Assembly (NCBI RefSeq): GCF_005222805.1
Contig: NZ_STGC01000002.1
Span: forward strand, 509,836 to 573,835
Direction: 5' to 3'
Length of the DNA: 64,000 bases
Source of the DNA: Devosia sp. FKR38
Lineage (GTDB): Bacteria; Pseudomonadota; Alphaproteobacteria; Rhizobiales; Devosiaceae
The position numbers and the translations under genes are program-made. This document shows positions 15,486 through 25,992 of this stretch, piece by piece (position 1 is the stretch's first letter; the number at the start of each line of letters is the position of its first letter). Below the pieces are notes generated by a model. The model ran no database searches. It was given only the letters and a program-made list of their open reading frames with translations, and had not been told where the DNA came from.

Positions 15486-16463
15486 ATGAACGAACTGGCA
15501 GTTTTCACCGGCAATGCCCATCCCGAACTCGCGCAGCAAATCTGCAGCCATCTTGGCGTGCCGCTGGCGCCGACCCGGATCAAGCGCTTCTCCAATGATT
15601 GTCTGGAAGTCCAGCTGCAGGCCAATTGCCGGGCGCAGGATGTGTTCATCATCCAGCCGCTGAGCGCGCCGGTGCAGGACAATCTGATGGAGCTGATGCT
15701 GATGCTGGATGCGGCGCGCGGCGCCTCGGCGGCCCGCATCACTGCAGTGATCCCCTATTTCTCCTATGCCCGTTCGGACAAGAAGGACGCGCCGCGCATT
15801 TCGCTGGGCGGGCGCCTGGTGGCCGACATGCTGGCCACCGCCGGCGCCAATCGCGTGCTGACCATGGCGCTGCATTCGCCGCAGGTGCATGGCTTTTTCA
15901 GCGTGCCGGTCGATCAGTTGCATGCGCTGGACGAGCTGGCCGCGCATTTCCGCGCCTATGACCTCAGCAATGCCGTGGTGGTGTCCCCCGATCTGGGCAA
16001 TGCCAAGAATGCCGCAGCCTTCGGCAAGCGCCTGGGCCTGCCGGTGGCGGCCGGCGCCAAGGAGCGCATCAATGACACCACGGTGCGCATCTCGACGCTG
16101 ATCGGGGAAGTGCGCAATCGCGACGTCATCGTGCTGGACGACGAGATTGCCAGCGGCGGCTCGATCCTGGAATTGCTGGCGCATCTGCGGGCGCATGGCG
16201 CGCGCTCGGTGCGCGTGGCCACCACCCATGGCGTGTTTGCCGGCGACAGCATTGCCCGGCTGGCCGCCGAGGCCGATATTCTCGAAATCGTCTGCACCAA
16301 TACCGTGCCGATCGCGACCGGCAAGCGCCATCCCAAGCTGACCGTGCTGTCGGTGGCCCCGGCCCTGGCCGAAGCCATCCGCCGCATCAACTGCGGGGAA
16401 TCGGTGAGCGCGCTGTTCTATTCCGAGCCCGAACTGCCCAAGGCCACCGGCACTGCTGGCTAG
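15486..16463 (+). CDS. Ribose-phosphate pyrophosphokinase paralogue
   Basis: 325 residues, related throughout to PRPP synthetases: FTGNAHPELAQQICSHLGVP, FSNDCLEVQLQANCRAQDVF, VIPYFSYARSDKK, LHSPQVHGFFSVPVD. The PRPP loop reads LDDEIASGGS instead of the usual DDMIDTAGT type, and the ATP-binding RQDRK is RSDKK. Key Asp pair and glycine turn are kept, so some activity is likely. Such divergence suggests a second PRPP synthetase with altered substrate or regulation rather than the main Prs. Confidence 0.8.
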   Translation: MNELAVFTGNAHPELAQQICSHLGVPLAPTRIKRFSNDCLEVQLQANCRAQDVFIIQPLSAPVQDNLMELMLMLDAARGASAARITAVIPYFSYARSDKKDAPRISLGGRLVADMLATAGANRVLTMALHSPQVHGFFSVPVDQLHALDELAAHFRAYDLSNAVVVSPDLGNAKNAAAFGKRLGLPVAAGAKERINDTTVRISTLIGEVRNRDVIVLDDEIASGGSILELLAHLRAHGARSVRVATTHGVFAGDSIARLAAEADILEIVCTNTVPIATGKRHPKLTVLSVAPALAEAIRRINCGESVSALFYSEPELPKATGTAG

Positions 16464-16472
16464 ACCGCGGGC

Positions 16473-16973
16473 CTAGATCGCCGCCGCATTGCGCATGCGG
16501 ATCATGGAAAAGCCCAGGCTGGAGGCGGCGACGTCGGCTTGCAGCGGGCCCAGATGCGGCAAGACGCGCAAGGAAGCGCCGCGGCGAGCGATCTGGTCCG
16601 GCAGATCGGTCATCACCGTGGTCGCGATGGGCCAGACCGGGCTGGTGCTGACCCAATAGCCGGCATTGGCATCCAGTTCGACAAATCCCTCCGGCGGCAT
16701 GCTGTAACAATAGAGGCTGGCCTGCTGCACCCGCTCGAACCAGCCCGCTTCAATGGCGATTACCGCTGCATCCTGGCCCAACAGCGTCTGCCGATCACCC
16801 ATGGTGCTGTCGGCGCGCGCCCAGAAGCAGACGCGCGGACAGTCGCGGGGCAACAGGTAATTGACCAGGCGCTCGGGCGTGATGGCCCAGACCACCGGCT
16901 CGGCCGTATAGGCCGATGGCCGAGGCACAAACAGCGGGATCGCGGGATCCTCGCTGATGTGAAACAGACTCAT
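16473..16973 (-). CDS. DUF6886-like protein
   Basis: 166 residues. MSLFHISEDPAIPLFVPRPS, VVWAITPERLVNYLLPRDCP and RVCFWA match my recollection of the DUF6886 family, which has no known function. The start overlaps the stop of the GNAT gene upstream as ATGA. It is the last gene of a leftward run of overlapping genes that begins with the glutathione S-transferase or brnT. Confidence 0.65.
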   Translation of the reverse strand: MSLFHISEDPAIPLFVPRPSAYTAEPVVWAITPERLVNYLLPRDCPRVCFWARADSTMGDRQTLLGQDAAVIAIEAGWFERVQQASLYCYSMPPEGFVELDANAGYWVSTSPVWPIATTVMTDLPDQIARRGASLRVLPHLGPLQADVAASSLGFSMIRMRNAAAI

Positions 16974-17620
16974 CGCGTCGCCAGCCGGCTCTTCTGCTGG
17001 CCATTGGCGTCGAAATTGTCTGGGCTCAGCCAGCGCTCATATTCGGCGCGCAGCGCCGGCCACTCGCTGTCGAGCATGGAAAACCAGGCAGTGTCGCGGC
17101 TTTCGCCCTTCAAGATCATGTCCTGGCGGAAGATGCCCTCGAAGCTGAAGCCGAAGCGCGTCGCTGCGGCCTTGGAGGGCTCGTTGCGGTCATTGCACTT
17201 CCACTCAAAGCGGCGGTAGCCCAGATCGTCAAAGGCGTGGCGGGCAAACAGATAGAGCGCTTCGGTGGCCAGCGGCGTGCGGGCCATCGGCAGGCCCCAA
17301 TAGACGCCGCCGATCTCAATGGAACCATGCTCGGGGCGGATGCGCATCCAGCCCTGCTGCCCCACCGCCTTGCCGGTCTTCTGATCGACCACGGCGACAT
17401 AGCGGTTCTCGCCCCAGGTCATGCCGGCAATGCGCGCCTCAAGCTCGGCGAGGGTTTCGGGCGCATTGCTGAACAGCCAGCGATAGCGCTCGGGCCCGCC
17501 GGGCATGGTCGACACGTCGAAAAAGCCCTTGGCATGCTGGGGTGCCATGGGCTCAAGCCGCACAAAGCGGCCTTGCAGGACAATGGGTTCGGGTGCCGAT
17601 TTGGCAGGGGTCAGGGTCAT
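16970..17620 (-). CDS. GNAT-family acetyltransferase (RimJ/RimL type)
   Basis: 216 residues. VLQGRFVRLEPMAPQHAKGFFD, GSIEIGGVYWGLPMARTPLATEAL and GYRRFEWKCNDRNEPSKAAATRFGF are the RimJ/RimL-type GNAT hallmarks. ATG 17620 has GGAG at a good distance; the longer frame adds 31 non-conserved residues. Overlaps by four bases with the genes on both sides, so it is co-translated with the SDR and DUF6886 genes. Confidence 0.87.
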   Translation of the reverse strand: MTLTPAKSAPEPIVLQGRFVRLEPMAPQHAKGFFDVSTMPGGPERYRWLFSNAPETLAELEARIAGMTWGENRYVAVVDQKTGKAVGQQGWMRIRPEHGSIEIGGVYWGLPMARTPLATEALYLFARHAFDDLGYRRFEWKCNDRNEPSKAAATRFGFSFEGIFRQDMILKGESRDTAWFSMLDSEWPALRAEYERWLSPDNFDANGQQKSRLATR

Positions 17621-18486
17621 GATCGCGTCTCCAAGATCTGGGCCAGGCCCTCGCGATAGGTGGGGTAGAGCAGTTCGATGCCCAGTGCGGCCTTGATGGC
17701 GGCATTGGAGCACCGCTTGTTGTCGGCATAAAAGCTCGCCTGCATCGGCGTCATTGGCGCCGTGGCGAAATCCTGCGCCGGTGGCGGCGCCATGCCGAGC
17801 ATTTCGGCGGCATGAACAATGACATCCTGGGGCGGGGCCGGTTCATCGTCGCTGAGGTTGAAGGTGCCGTTCAGCCGCGCCTCTGCGGCCAGCGCGGTGA
17901 TCCGGCCGATATCGGCGACATGGATGCGGTTGAACACCTGGCCCGGCTTGACGATGCGCCGCGAGGTGCCGTCCTCGAGCTTGTCGAAGGTTGAGCGACC
18001 GGGGCCATAGATGCCGGCGAGGCGCAGGATGGTCAGCGGCACGCCCCTTTGGGTGGCATAGTCGCGCCAGGCCTGTTCGGCCAGCACGCGGCGGTCCGAG
18101 CGGTCATTGCGCGGCACCAGCGGGGCGCTTTCGTCGATCCAGTCGCCGCCGAAATCGCCATAGACGCCGACCGTTGAGTAGTAGCACAGCCACTCAAGCC
18201 CCGCGGCCGCGTCGAGATCGGCGCGGTGGTGGACCAGCGCCGGATCGCCCTCGGCGCCGGGGGCAATGGAGAACACGACATGGCTGGCCGCGCGCAAGTT
18301 CGGCCCCAGGGTCAGCCCCGGCGCCGTGCCGTCAAACACATGGGCCGAAAAGCCCTGGGCGCTCAGACGGGCAGCCTTCTCCGGCGTGCGAACCGTGCAG
18401 GCAATGGGCATGTCGGGATGGTTGGCGCGCAGGAATTCTGCCGTCGCTGCAGCGGAAAAGCCCATACCGAAAATGAATGCGTTCAT
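17617..18486 (-). CDS. SDR/NAD-dependent epimerase-like protein (YeeZ type)
   Basis: 289 residues of the extended SDR superfamily. It starts AFIFGMGFSAAATAEFL (nucleotide-binding glycines), has YYSTVGVYGDFGGDWIDE with the catalytic-type Tyr, and LRLAGIYGPGRSTFDKL. It resembles YeeZ-like proteins of unknown substrate. Four-base overlaps with queG upstream and the GNAT gene downstream place it in the queG operon. Confidence 0.83.
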   Translation of the reverse strand: MNAFIFGMGFSAAATAEFLRANHPDMPIACTVRTPEKAARLSAQGFSAHVFDGTAPGLTLGPNLRAASHVVFSIAPGAEGDPALVHHRADLDAAAGLEWLCYYSTVGVYGDFGGDWIDESAPLVPRNDRSDRRVLAEQAWRDYATQRGVPLTILRLAGIYGPGRSTFDKLEDGTSRRIVKPGQVFNRIHVADIGRITALAAEARLNGTFNLSDDEPAPPQDVIVHAAEMLGMAPPPAQDFATAPMTPMQASFYADNKRCSNAAIKAALGIELLYPTYREGLAQILETRS

Positions 18487-19610
18487 TGGAGTTCACCTGT
18501 CCATTCGGCCGCCACGGCGTCGGCCGTCTCGCCGGCGAGAGCGGCGCCCCGCAGCGTCTCGGCCCGCGCCGCATCGAGGCGGCGCAGTGCCCAGACCGCA
18601 GCGCCGCGCACCACATCCGCAGAATCGCCGAGGCGGGCTTCCACCAACGGCAGCAGGCTCACATCGCCCGAATTGCCGATGCCGATCAAGACATTGCGCA
18701 GAAAACGCGCAAGGCCAATGCGCTTGATCGGCGAGCCGGCAAACAGAGTGCGAAATCCGGCATCGTCCAGTTGCACCAGGTCGGCCAGCGCCGGGCCATC
18801 GAGCTCGGGCCGGGCCTGCAGCCGCGCCTCGCGGCTGATGGAGGCAAACTTGTTCCAGGGGCAGACGGCCAGGCAATCATCGCAGCCATAGATGCGATTG
18901 CCCATGGGCGCGCGAAACTCCACGGGGATCGGGCCTTTGTGCTCGACGGTGAGATAGGCGAGGCACCGGCGGGAATCGAGCTGGAACGGCGCCGGGAAGG
19001 CCTTGGTGGGGCAGATGTCGAGACAGCGCGTACAACTGCCACAGCTCTCGTCATGCGGCTTGTCCGCAGGCAGGTCCGCATCGGTTAGGATGGCGCCCAA
19101 AAACAGCCAGGATCCGAAGTCGCGGCTGACCAGCACGGTATGCTTGCCCTGCCAGCCCAGGCCCGCGGCTTCCGCCAGCGGCTTTTCCATCAGGGGGGCG
19201 GTATCGACAAACACCTTGACCTGCGCCCCGGCCCGGCGCGCCAAGAGCCCCGCCAGTTCCTTGAGCTTGCCCTTGATGATCTCGTGATAGTCGCGGTTGC
19301 GGGCATAGACCGAGATGATGCCGCGTCCGGGCTGGTCGAGCAGCGCCAGCGGATCGGCCTCTGGCCCATAGTTGATGCCCACCACGATCACCGAGCGCGC
19401 CTCGGGCCACATGGCGCGGGGGCTGCCGCGGCGCTCGGCGGTGGTTTCCATCCAGTCCATGTCGCCATGCCAGCCGGCATCGAGCGCCGCCCGCAGCTTG
19501 TCGGGCAGGTCGGGCCGCGCATCGGCCGGGGCAATGCCGAAGCTCTCAAAGCCCAGCGCTTGCGCGCGCGACTTCAGCTCGGCAACGAGAAGGTCTGCGG
19601 TGGAGGTCAA
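18483..19610 (-). CDS. queG: Epoxyqueuosine reductase
   Basis: Performs the last step of queuosine synthesis in tRNA, reducing epoxyqueuosine with a cobalamin and two 4Fe-4S clusters. The clusters are visible: CGSCTRCLDICP and CDDCLAVCPWN. The C-terminal HEAT-like part (VRGAAVWALRRLD) is present; total 375 residues. The start is TTG 19610, which overlaps the brnA stop as TTGA; no good ribosome-binding site precedes it, so translation may depend on coupling to brnA. Confidence 0.95.
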   Translation of the reverse strand: MTSTADLLVAELKSRAQALGFESFGIAPADARPDLPDKLRAALDAGWHGDMDWMETTAERRGSPRAMWPEARSVIVVGINYGPEADPLALLDQPGRGIISVYARNRDYHEIIKGKLKELAGLLARRAGAQVKVFVDTAPLMEKPLAEAAGLGWQGKHTVLVSRDFGSWLFLGAILTDADLPADKPHDESCGSCTRCLDICPTKAFPAPFQLDSRRCLAYLTVEHKGPIPVEFRAPMGNRIYGCDDCLAVCPWNKFASISREARLQARPELDGPALADLVQLDDAGFRTLFAGSPIKRIGLARFLRNVLIGIGNSGDVSLLPLVEARLGDSADVVRGAAVWALRRLDAARAETLRGAALAGETADAVAAEWTGELQ

Positions 19611-19858
19611 CGCCGGGAAATGTCGTGCTCGAGCAGTTGCCGAATATAGCGCGTATAGGGAATGCCCTGCGCCTTGGCCTTGCTCTTGACGGCCTCAAGA
19701 AGCGCCTCGGGCAGGCGCATGTTCAACTGCGCCGCCTTGGGACTGAACTCGAACTTGACGGGTTTGAACTGATTGAAATCGAGATCAGACAGGTCCTGCT
19801 CGAGAAAGGCTGCCGCTTCTTCGTCCGTCTCGAAATGGGGAACGCGCCTACCGGTCAT
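19607..19858 (-). CDS. brnA: BrnA-type antitoxin (CopG/RHH-like)
   Basis: About 83 residues. MTGRRVPHFETDEEAAAFLEQDLSDLDFNQ is followed by a ribbon-helix-helix-like C-terminus (AQLNMRLPEALLEAVKSKAKAQGIPYTRYIRQLLE), as in CopG-type antitoxins paired with BrnT. Its start overlaps the brnT stop by 11 bases; its stop overlaps the queG start. It should neutralise BrnT and repress the module. An ATG at 19894 is possible but lies well within brnT. Confidence 0.88.
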   Translation of the reverse strand: MTGRRVPHFETDEEAAAFLEQDLSDLDFNQFKPVKFEFSPKAAQLNMRLPEALLEAVKSKAKAQGIPYTRYIRQLLEHDISRR

Positions 19859-20153
19859 AGCGTTTGAGCTCCTTGTCGTGCATGTAGCGGGCACTTACCG
19901 GTCGGATCATGGTCTGCCCCTCAACCACCCTGAGTGTGAAGACCACGAAAGCGGGTCTTCCGGCGGCTGTGCGGCCGATGGCCAATTGCCGCGGCTCGGT
20001 CATCGAATGGGCTTCATCCATGGCGACGTGGATGATATCGGCAAACACCTGTTCGATATCACTCTGCGACATGCCGTGCTTTTGGCACTTCAGGCTGTTG
20101 CCATCATCCCAGTCAAATCCTGCTGCATCGATGATTTGTATATACGACTGCAT
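19848..20153 (-). CDS. brnT: BrnT-family toxin (RelE-like fold)
   Basis: 101 residues. FDWDDGNSLKCQKHGMSQSDIEQVFAD, FTLRVVEGQTMIRPVSARYMHDKE are the BrnT signature; the family is a ribonuclease toxin that blocks translation. In brnTA modules the toxin gene comes first, as here. The module sits between gst and queG, and the inverted repeat over its start codon is a likely autoregulatory site. Confidence 0.9.
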   Translation of the reverse strand: MQSYIQIIDAAGFDWDDGNSLKCQKHGMSQSDIEQVFADIIHVAMDEAHSMTEPRQLAIGRTAAGRPAFVVFTLRVVEGQTMIRPVSARYMHDKELKRYDR

Positions 20154-20157
20154 ATAC
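20138..20157. promoter_or_regulatory. Inverted repeat over the brnT start (candidate BrnA operator)
   Basis: GTATAT-N8-ATATAC at 20138-20157 includes the brnT ATG. BrnA ribbon-helix-helix antitoxins autorepress through short palindromes near the brnT promoter. Symmetry is seen; the role is inferred. Confidence 0.45.
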
Positions 20158-20171
20158 TCTCTCGCAAGAGA

Positions 20172-20849
20172 CTAGAAGTCGAGATCAGCATAGCCCTTGT
20201 GCGGCGGCATGGAGACGACGCGGTCGTTCAGCAGGGTCCGGAAGGCGGGCCGGGACTTGATGCGCGAATACCAGTCGCGGGTTTCGCCGGCCTTGCCCCA
20301 GTCGATATCGCCCAGATAGTCGAGCGTGGAGAGATGGGCGGCCAGGGCAAAATCGGCCAGGGTCATCTCGTCGCCCGCCAGCCACGAGCGGTTGGCGAAG
20401 AGCCAGTTGAAATAAAGCATGTGCTCATTCAGGTTGGCCTTGGCCACGCGCAGCACGGCCGGATCGGGCGTCGCGCCGCGCTGGTCGCGCTTGACGATCT
20501 TTTCCTCCAGCACATAGCGGGTCACCTCGTCATTGAGCTTGGAGATCACCCATTCGATCATCCGCCACATCTCGGCGCGCCGCACCGGCTCGGCCGGAAT
20601 GAGCCCGGTAACGATGGCCGGCGTGTGCAGGTCCTCGATGGTGTGGATATTGGCGAGCAGGCCAATGATGGGCTGATCGGTCTCATCGATCATGATAGGC
20701 AGCGTGGCCGCCGGATTGATCTCGAGCAGCTCGGGCGTGCGCAGCCAGGGCTTGATCTCCTCCATATCCAGCGGCACGCCATATTCGGCGCACATCAGGC
20801 GGATCAGCCGGGAGGACGGGTCAAGAGGATGGTGCAACAGGCTTGGCAT
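20172..20849 (-). CDS. Glutathione S-transferase family protein
   Basis: 225 residues with a thioredoxin-like N-terminus (LLHHPLDPSSRLIRLMCAEYGV ... INPAATLPIMIDE) and a helical C-terminal GST domain (WLAGDEMTLADFALAAHLSTLDYLGDI). ATG 20849 fits the fold start; the longer frame adds 26 unlikely residues. It is 18 bases upstream of brnT and divergent from uppP. Substrate unknown. Confidence 0.88.
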   Translation of the reverse strand: MPSLLHHPLDPSSRLIRLMCAEYGVPLDMEEIKPWLRTPELLEINPAATLPIMIDETDQPIIGLLANIHTIEDLHTPAIVTGLIPAEPVRRAEMWRMIEWVISKLNDEVTRYVLEEKIVKRDQRGATPDPAVLRVAKANLNEHMLYFNWLFANRSWLAGDEMTLADFALAAHLSTLDYLGDIDWGKAGETRDWYSRIKSRPAFRTLLNDRVVSMPPHKGYADLDF

Positions 20850-20962
20850 GGCGTGCTTGTCTCTTTTTGGGTCCGGTGTGGCAAGCCAGCTTGGCGGCTT
20901 TTGCGAAGCGCGATAGAGCTTGCCCACCCGCTTGGGACCAATGGACAGAATTAGGGGATCAA

Positions 20963-21772
20963 ATGAACGCCGATCAAGGTCTTTTTGTGCCGTTGGTGCT
21001 GGGAGTTCTCGAAGGGCTTACCGAATTCCTACCCGTCAGCTCGACGGGGCATCTGCTGTTGGCAGGGCATTTCTTCGGGCTCACCCAACCGGCGACTTTT
21101 ATCGTGCTGATCCAGCTGGGCGCCATCCTGGCCATTGTGACCATCTATTTTGCCAAGCTGGCGCAGCTGATCGGCGATGCGCTGCGCGGCAAGGCCTATG
21201 CCTGGCAGTTTGCCGGCTCGGTGCTGCTGGCCTGCGTCCCGGCGATCATCGCAGGCGTGCTGCTGCGCGACTTCATCCAGGGCGCGCTGTGGGAATCGCC
21301 GATGACCATCTGCATCTCGCTGGTGCTTGGCGGCATTGTGCTGCTGCTGGTCGACCGCATGCCCAAGCGCGAAACCTATGACGACATCTACCAGTTCCCC
21401 TGGCATCTGGCGCTGATCATCGGCCTGTTCCAGATGCTCAGCCTCATCCCCGGCGTGTCGCGTTCGGGTTCGACCGTGGTGGGCGCCATGCTGTTCGGCG
21501 CCAGCAAGCGCAGCGCGGCCGAGTTTACCTTCTTTGTCGCCCTGCCCATCATGGTGGGCGCCTTTGGCTATGACCTCTACAAGAGCCGCGACCTGATTGA
21601 CGCCAGCATTGCGCTCAATGTCGCCGTCGGCTTTGCGGCGGCCTTTGTGGTCGGCGCCATTGTGGTGCGGTACCTGTTGGCCTTTGTCTCCAACTATGGC
21701 TTTGCGCCATTCGCCTGGTGGCGCATCGTGGTGGGCGGGGCCGGCATCATTGCGCTGCTGACCCTGCACTAA
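20963..21772 (+). CDS. uppP: Undecaprenyl-diphosphatase
   Basis: Membrane phosphatase that recycles undecaprenyl pyrophosphate for cell-wall synthesis and gives bacitracin resistance. The two family motifs are present: EGLTEFLPVSSTGHLLL near the start and PGVSRSGSTVVGAMLFGASK in the C-terminal half. About eight hydrophobic segments, 269 residues. ATG 20963 has AGGGGA upstream. Divergent from gst. Confidence 0.95.
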   Translation: MNADQGLFVPLVLGVLEGLTEFLPVSSTGHLLLAGHFFGLTQPATFIVLIQLGAILAIVTIYFAKLAQLIGDALRGKAYAWQFAGSVLLACVPAIIAGVLLRDFIQGALWESPMTICISLVLGGIVLLLVDRMPKRETYDDIYQFPWHLALIIGLFQMLSLIPGVSRSGSTVVGAMLFGASKRSAAEFTFFVALPIMVGAFGYDLYKSRDLIDASIALNVAVGFAAAFVVGAIVVRYLLAFVSNYGFAPFAWWRIVVGGAGIIALLTLH

Positions 21773-21789
21773 CCGGTGCCAGGGTCGCC

Positions 21790-22416
21790 TCAGCTGCGCT
21801 GGGCGGCCTTGTAGTTGGCGGGGATGGAAAAGAAGGTCGAGGGGATCTTGACGTCTTTTTCCACGTCATAGAGCGAAAAAGTCAGCTCGGCGCCGCTGGG
21901 CTCGACCAGGCTCCACTGCACCAGATCAAGCGTATCGGTGCCGAACACCAGCGACACCTGCACCGTGCCCGCGACCGTTTCGTCGATCACCGTCACGGTC
22001 ATGTAGCCGTCGGACGTTGCCACATTGACCACATTGGCATTCATCAGATTGATCTGGTCGCCCAGGAACTGGCGCAGCGGAATGGTGTCCTGCGGATAGG
22101 CGTAATAGGTCTCGTCGCGCCGGTTGAGCACATAAAAGCCATTGCCGACCGAGACGATTTCCTCGCGGCTGGGCGGGGCATAGCGGAAGGCGATCTTGTT
22201 GGGGCGCTCCAGGAAGAAGGTGCCCTCGGTGCGGCCGCCATTGGTGTCGATCTGCAGGAACCGGCCCACCATGGAGCGGATGGCCGAATTATGCGCGCCG
22301 ATGCTGTCGATCATCTGCTGCTCTTCGGGCGTCAGGGCCCGGTCAAGCGCCCAGGCCGAAGATCCCATCGCAAAGACGGCGGCAAGTCCGAGCAGCAAGG
22401 CATCGCGGCGAATCAT
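21790..22416 (-). CDS. lolA: LolA-type outer-membrane lipoprotein carrier
   Basis: 208 residues with a signal peptide (LLLGLAAVFAMGSSAWA). The mature part IRSMVGRFLQIDTNGGRTEGTFFLERPNKIAFRYAPPS is the LolA signature; it ferries lipoproteins across the periplasm. The neighbouring ftsK, lolA adjacency is widespread in Hyphomicrobiales. AGGAA precedes the ATG. It ends 17 bases past the convergent uppP stop. Confidence 0.87.
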   Translation of the reverse strand: MIRRDALLLGLAAVFAMGSSAWALDRALTPEEQQMIDSIGAHNSAIRSMVGRFLQIDTNGGRTEGTFFLERPNKIAFRYAPPSREEIVSVGNGFYVLNRRDETYYAYPQDTIPLRQFLGDQINLMNANVVNVATSDGYMTVTVIDETVAGTVQVSLVFGTDTLDLVQWSLVEPSGAELTFSLYDVEKDVKIPSTFFSIPANYKAAQRS

Positions 22417-22528
22417 GATTGAGTTTCCTGACTGTTGGTTCGTCTCAGGCTAGCCTAGAAAGCAATTGCGGCAACAGCGGGTTCCGAGAGCGGGGCCGGG
22501 GCCGCAGTCACACGGGAGATTTTCTGTC

Positions 22529-22846
22529 ATGCGCGCCTTTGTCTTGCCCAGCCTTGCCGTCGTGGTCGGGCTGCTCACAGCCCTGCCCGCCCAGGCCGCC
22601 CTGCCGCCGCAATATCAGCGTCAGGCCGAGCTGGCCGCCATCATTGCCGACATGGGTGTGGCCGATGCCTTCGGCTTTTCAGGCGTGGATGCGATCGAGC
22701 TGATTGCGCCGGACCACTATCTGGTGCGCGGCGGCGCCTGCGTGCTGTCGGTCACCATCGAGGATGTGCCCAATACCCACGAGGCCGGCTGGGCCGGCCC
22801 GCGCGAGTTCAAACTCGTGCTGGGCACGCCGGCCTGCAGCCAATAG
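22529..22846 (+). CDS. Small secreted protein of unknown function
   Basis: 105 residues: MRAFVLPSLAVVVGLLTALPAQA is a signal peptide, and the mature protein (~82 residues) has two Cys (GACVL and PACSQ) that could form a disulfide. I recognise no family. GGGAG lies upstream of ATG 22529. It is wedged between the divergent lolA and convergent ftsK genes. Confidence 0.6.
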   Translation: MRAFVLPSLAVVVGLLTALPAQAALPPQYQRQAELAAIIADMGVADAFGFSGVDAIELIAPDHYLVRGGACVLSVTIEDVPNTHEAGWAGPREFKLVLGTPACSQ

Positions 22847-22864
22847 CCGTGATGGCAGCGGGGA

Positions 22865-25627
<2,763 letters not shown>

Positions 25628-25740
25628 GGGCGAACTCAATACTTGCCCGGCTGAAGACCGGGCCCACATTGGCTGCATGCTATCGGGGTCTGGTTAACCC
25701 GAGGCTAACCATGGGGCGATGGGAGGGCGTGGCCTGGCCG

Positions 25741-25785
25741 AGACAAGAAAAGGCCCGCCAGACTGTCCGGGGACAGCGGCGGGCC
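25741..25785 (-). terminator. Nested hairpin, probable leftward terminator after amtB
   Basis: GGCCCGCC at 25752-25759 pairs with GGCGGGCC at 25778-25785, and inside it CTGTCC pairs with GGACAG. Read leftwards it is followed by TTTTCTTGTCT. It lies about 210 bases past the amtB stop and before ftsK. Confidence 0.65.
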
Positions 25786-25829
25786 AGGGTTCCACAGGCA
25801 CACGAGGGAGGAGCGGGCCCGGGTCGTCA

Positions 25830-25920
25830 AATTGATCGTGGTGTGCGGCCCGTGCATTTTGCGAGTGGGAAGCCTCTGTGGCGGGCCAAGAGGGACACGA
25901 ACCGCACGCCACGATCAATT
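25830..25920. repeat. 19-bp inverted repeat with 53-base loop
   Basis: AATTGATCGTGGTGTGCGG at 25830-25848 and CCGCACGCCACGATCAATT at 25902-25920 are reverse complements apart from one base. A third hairpin, CCGGGCGGC/GCCGCCCGG at 25960-25985, follows right at the amtB stop. The 365-base ftsK-amtB gap otherwise holds no gene I can support. Confidence 0.75.
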
Positions 25921-25992
25921 CAGGCCGCCTGTGCGCTCTCTTTGCGCCAGGGGCAGGAACCGGGCGGCAGCGAACCGCCGCCCGGAGAAAGC

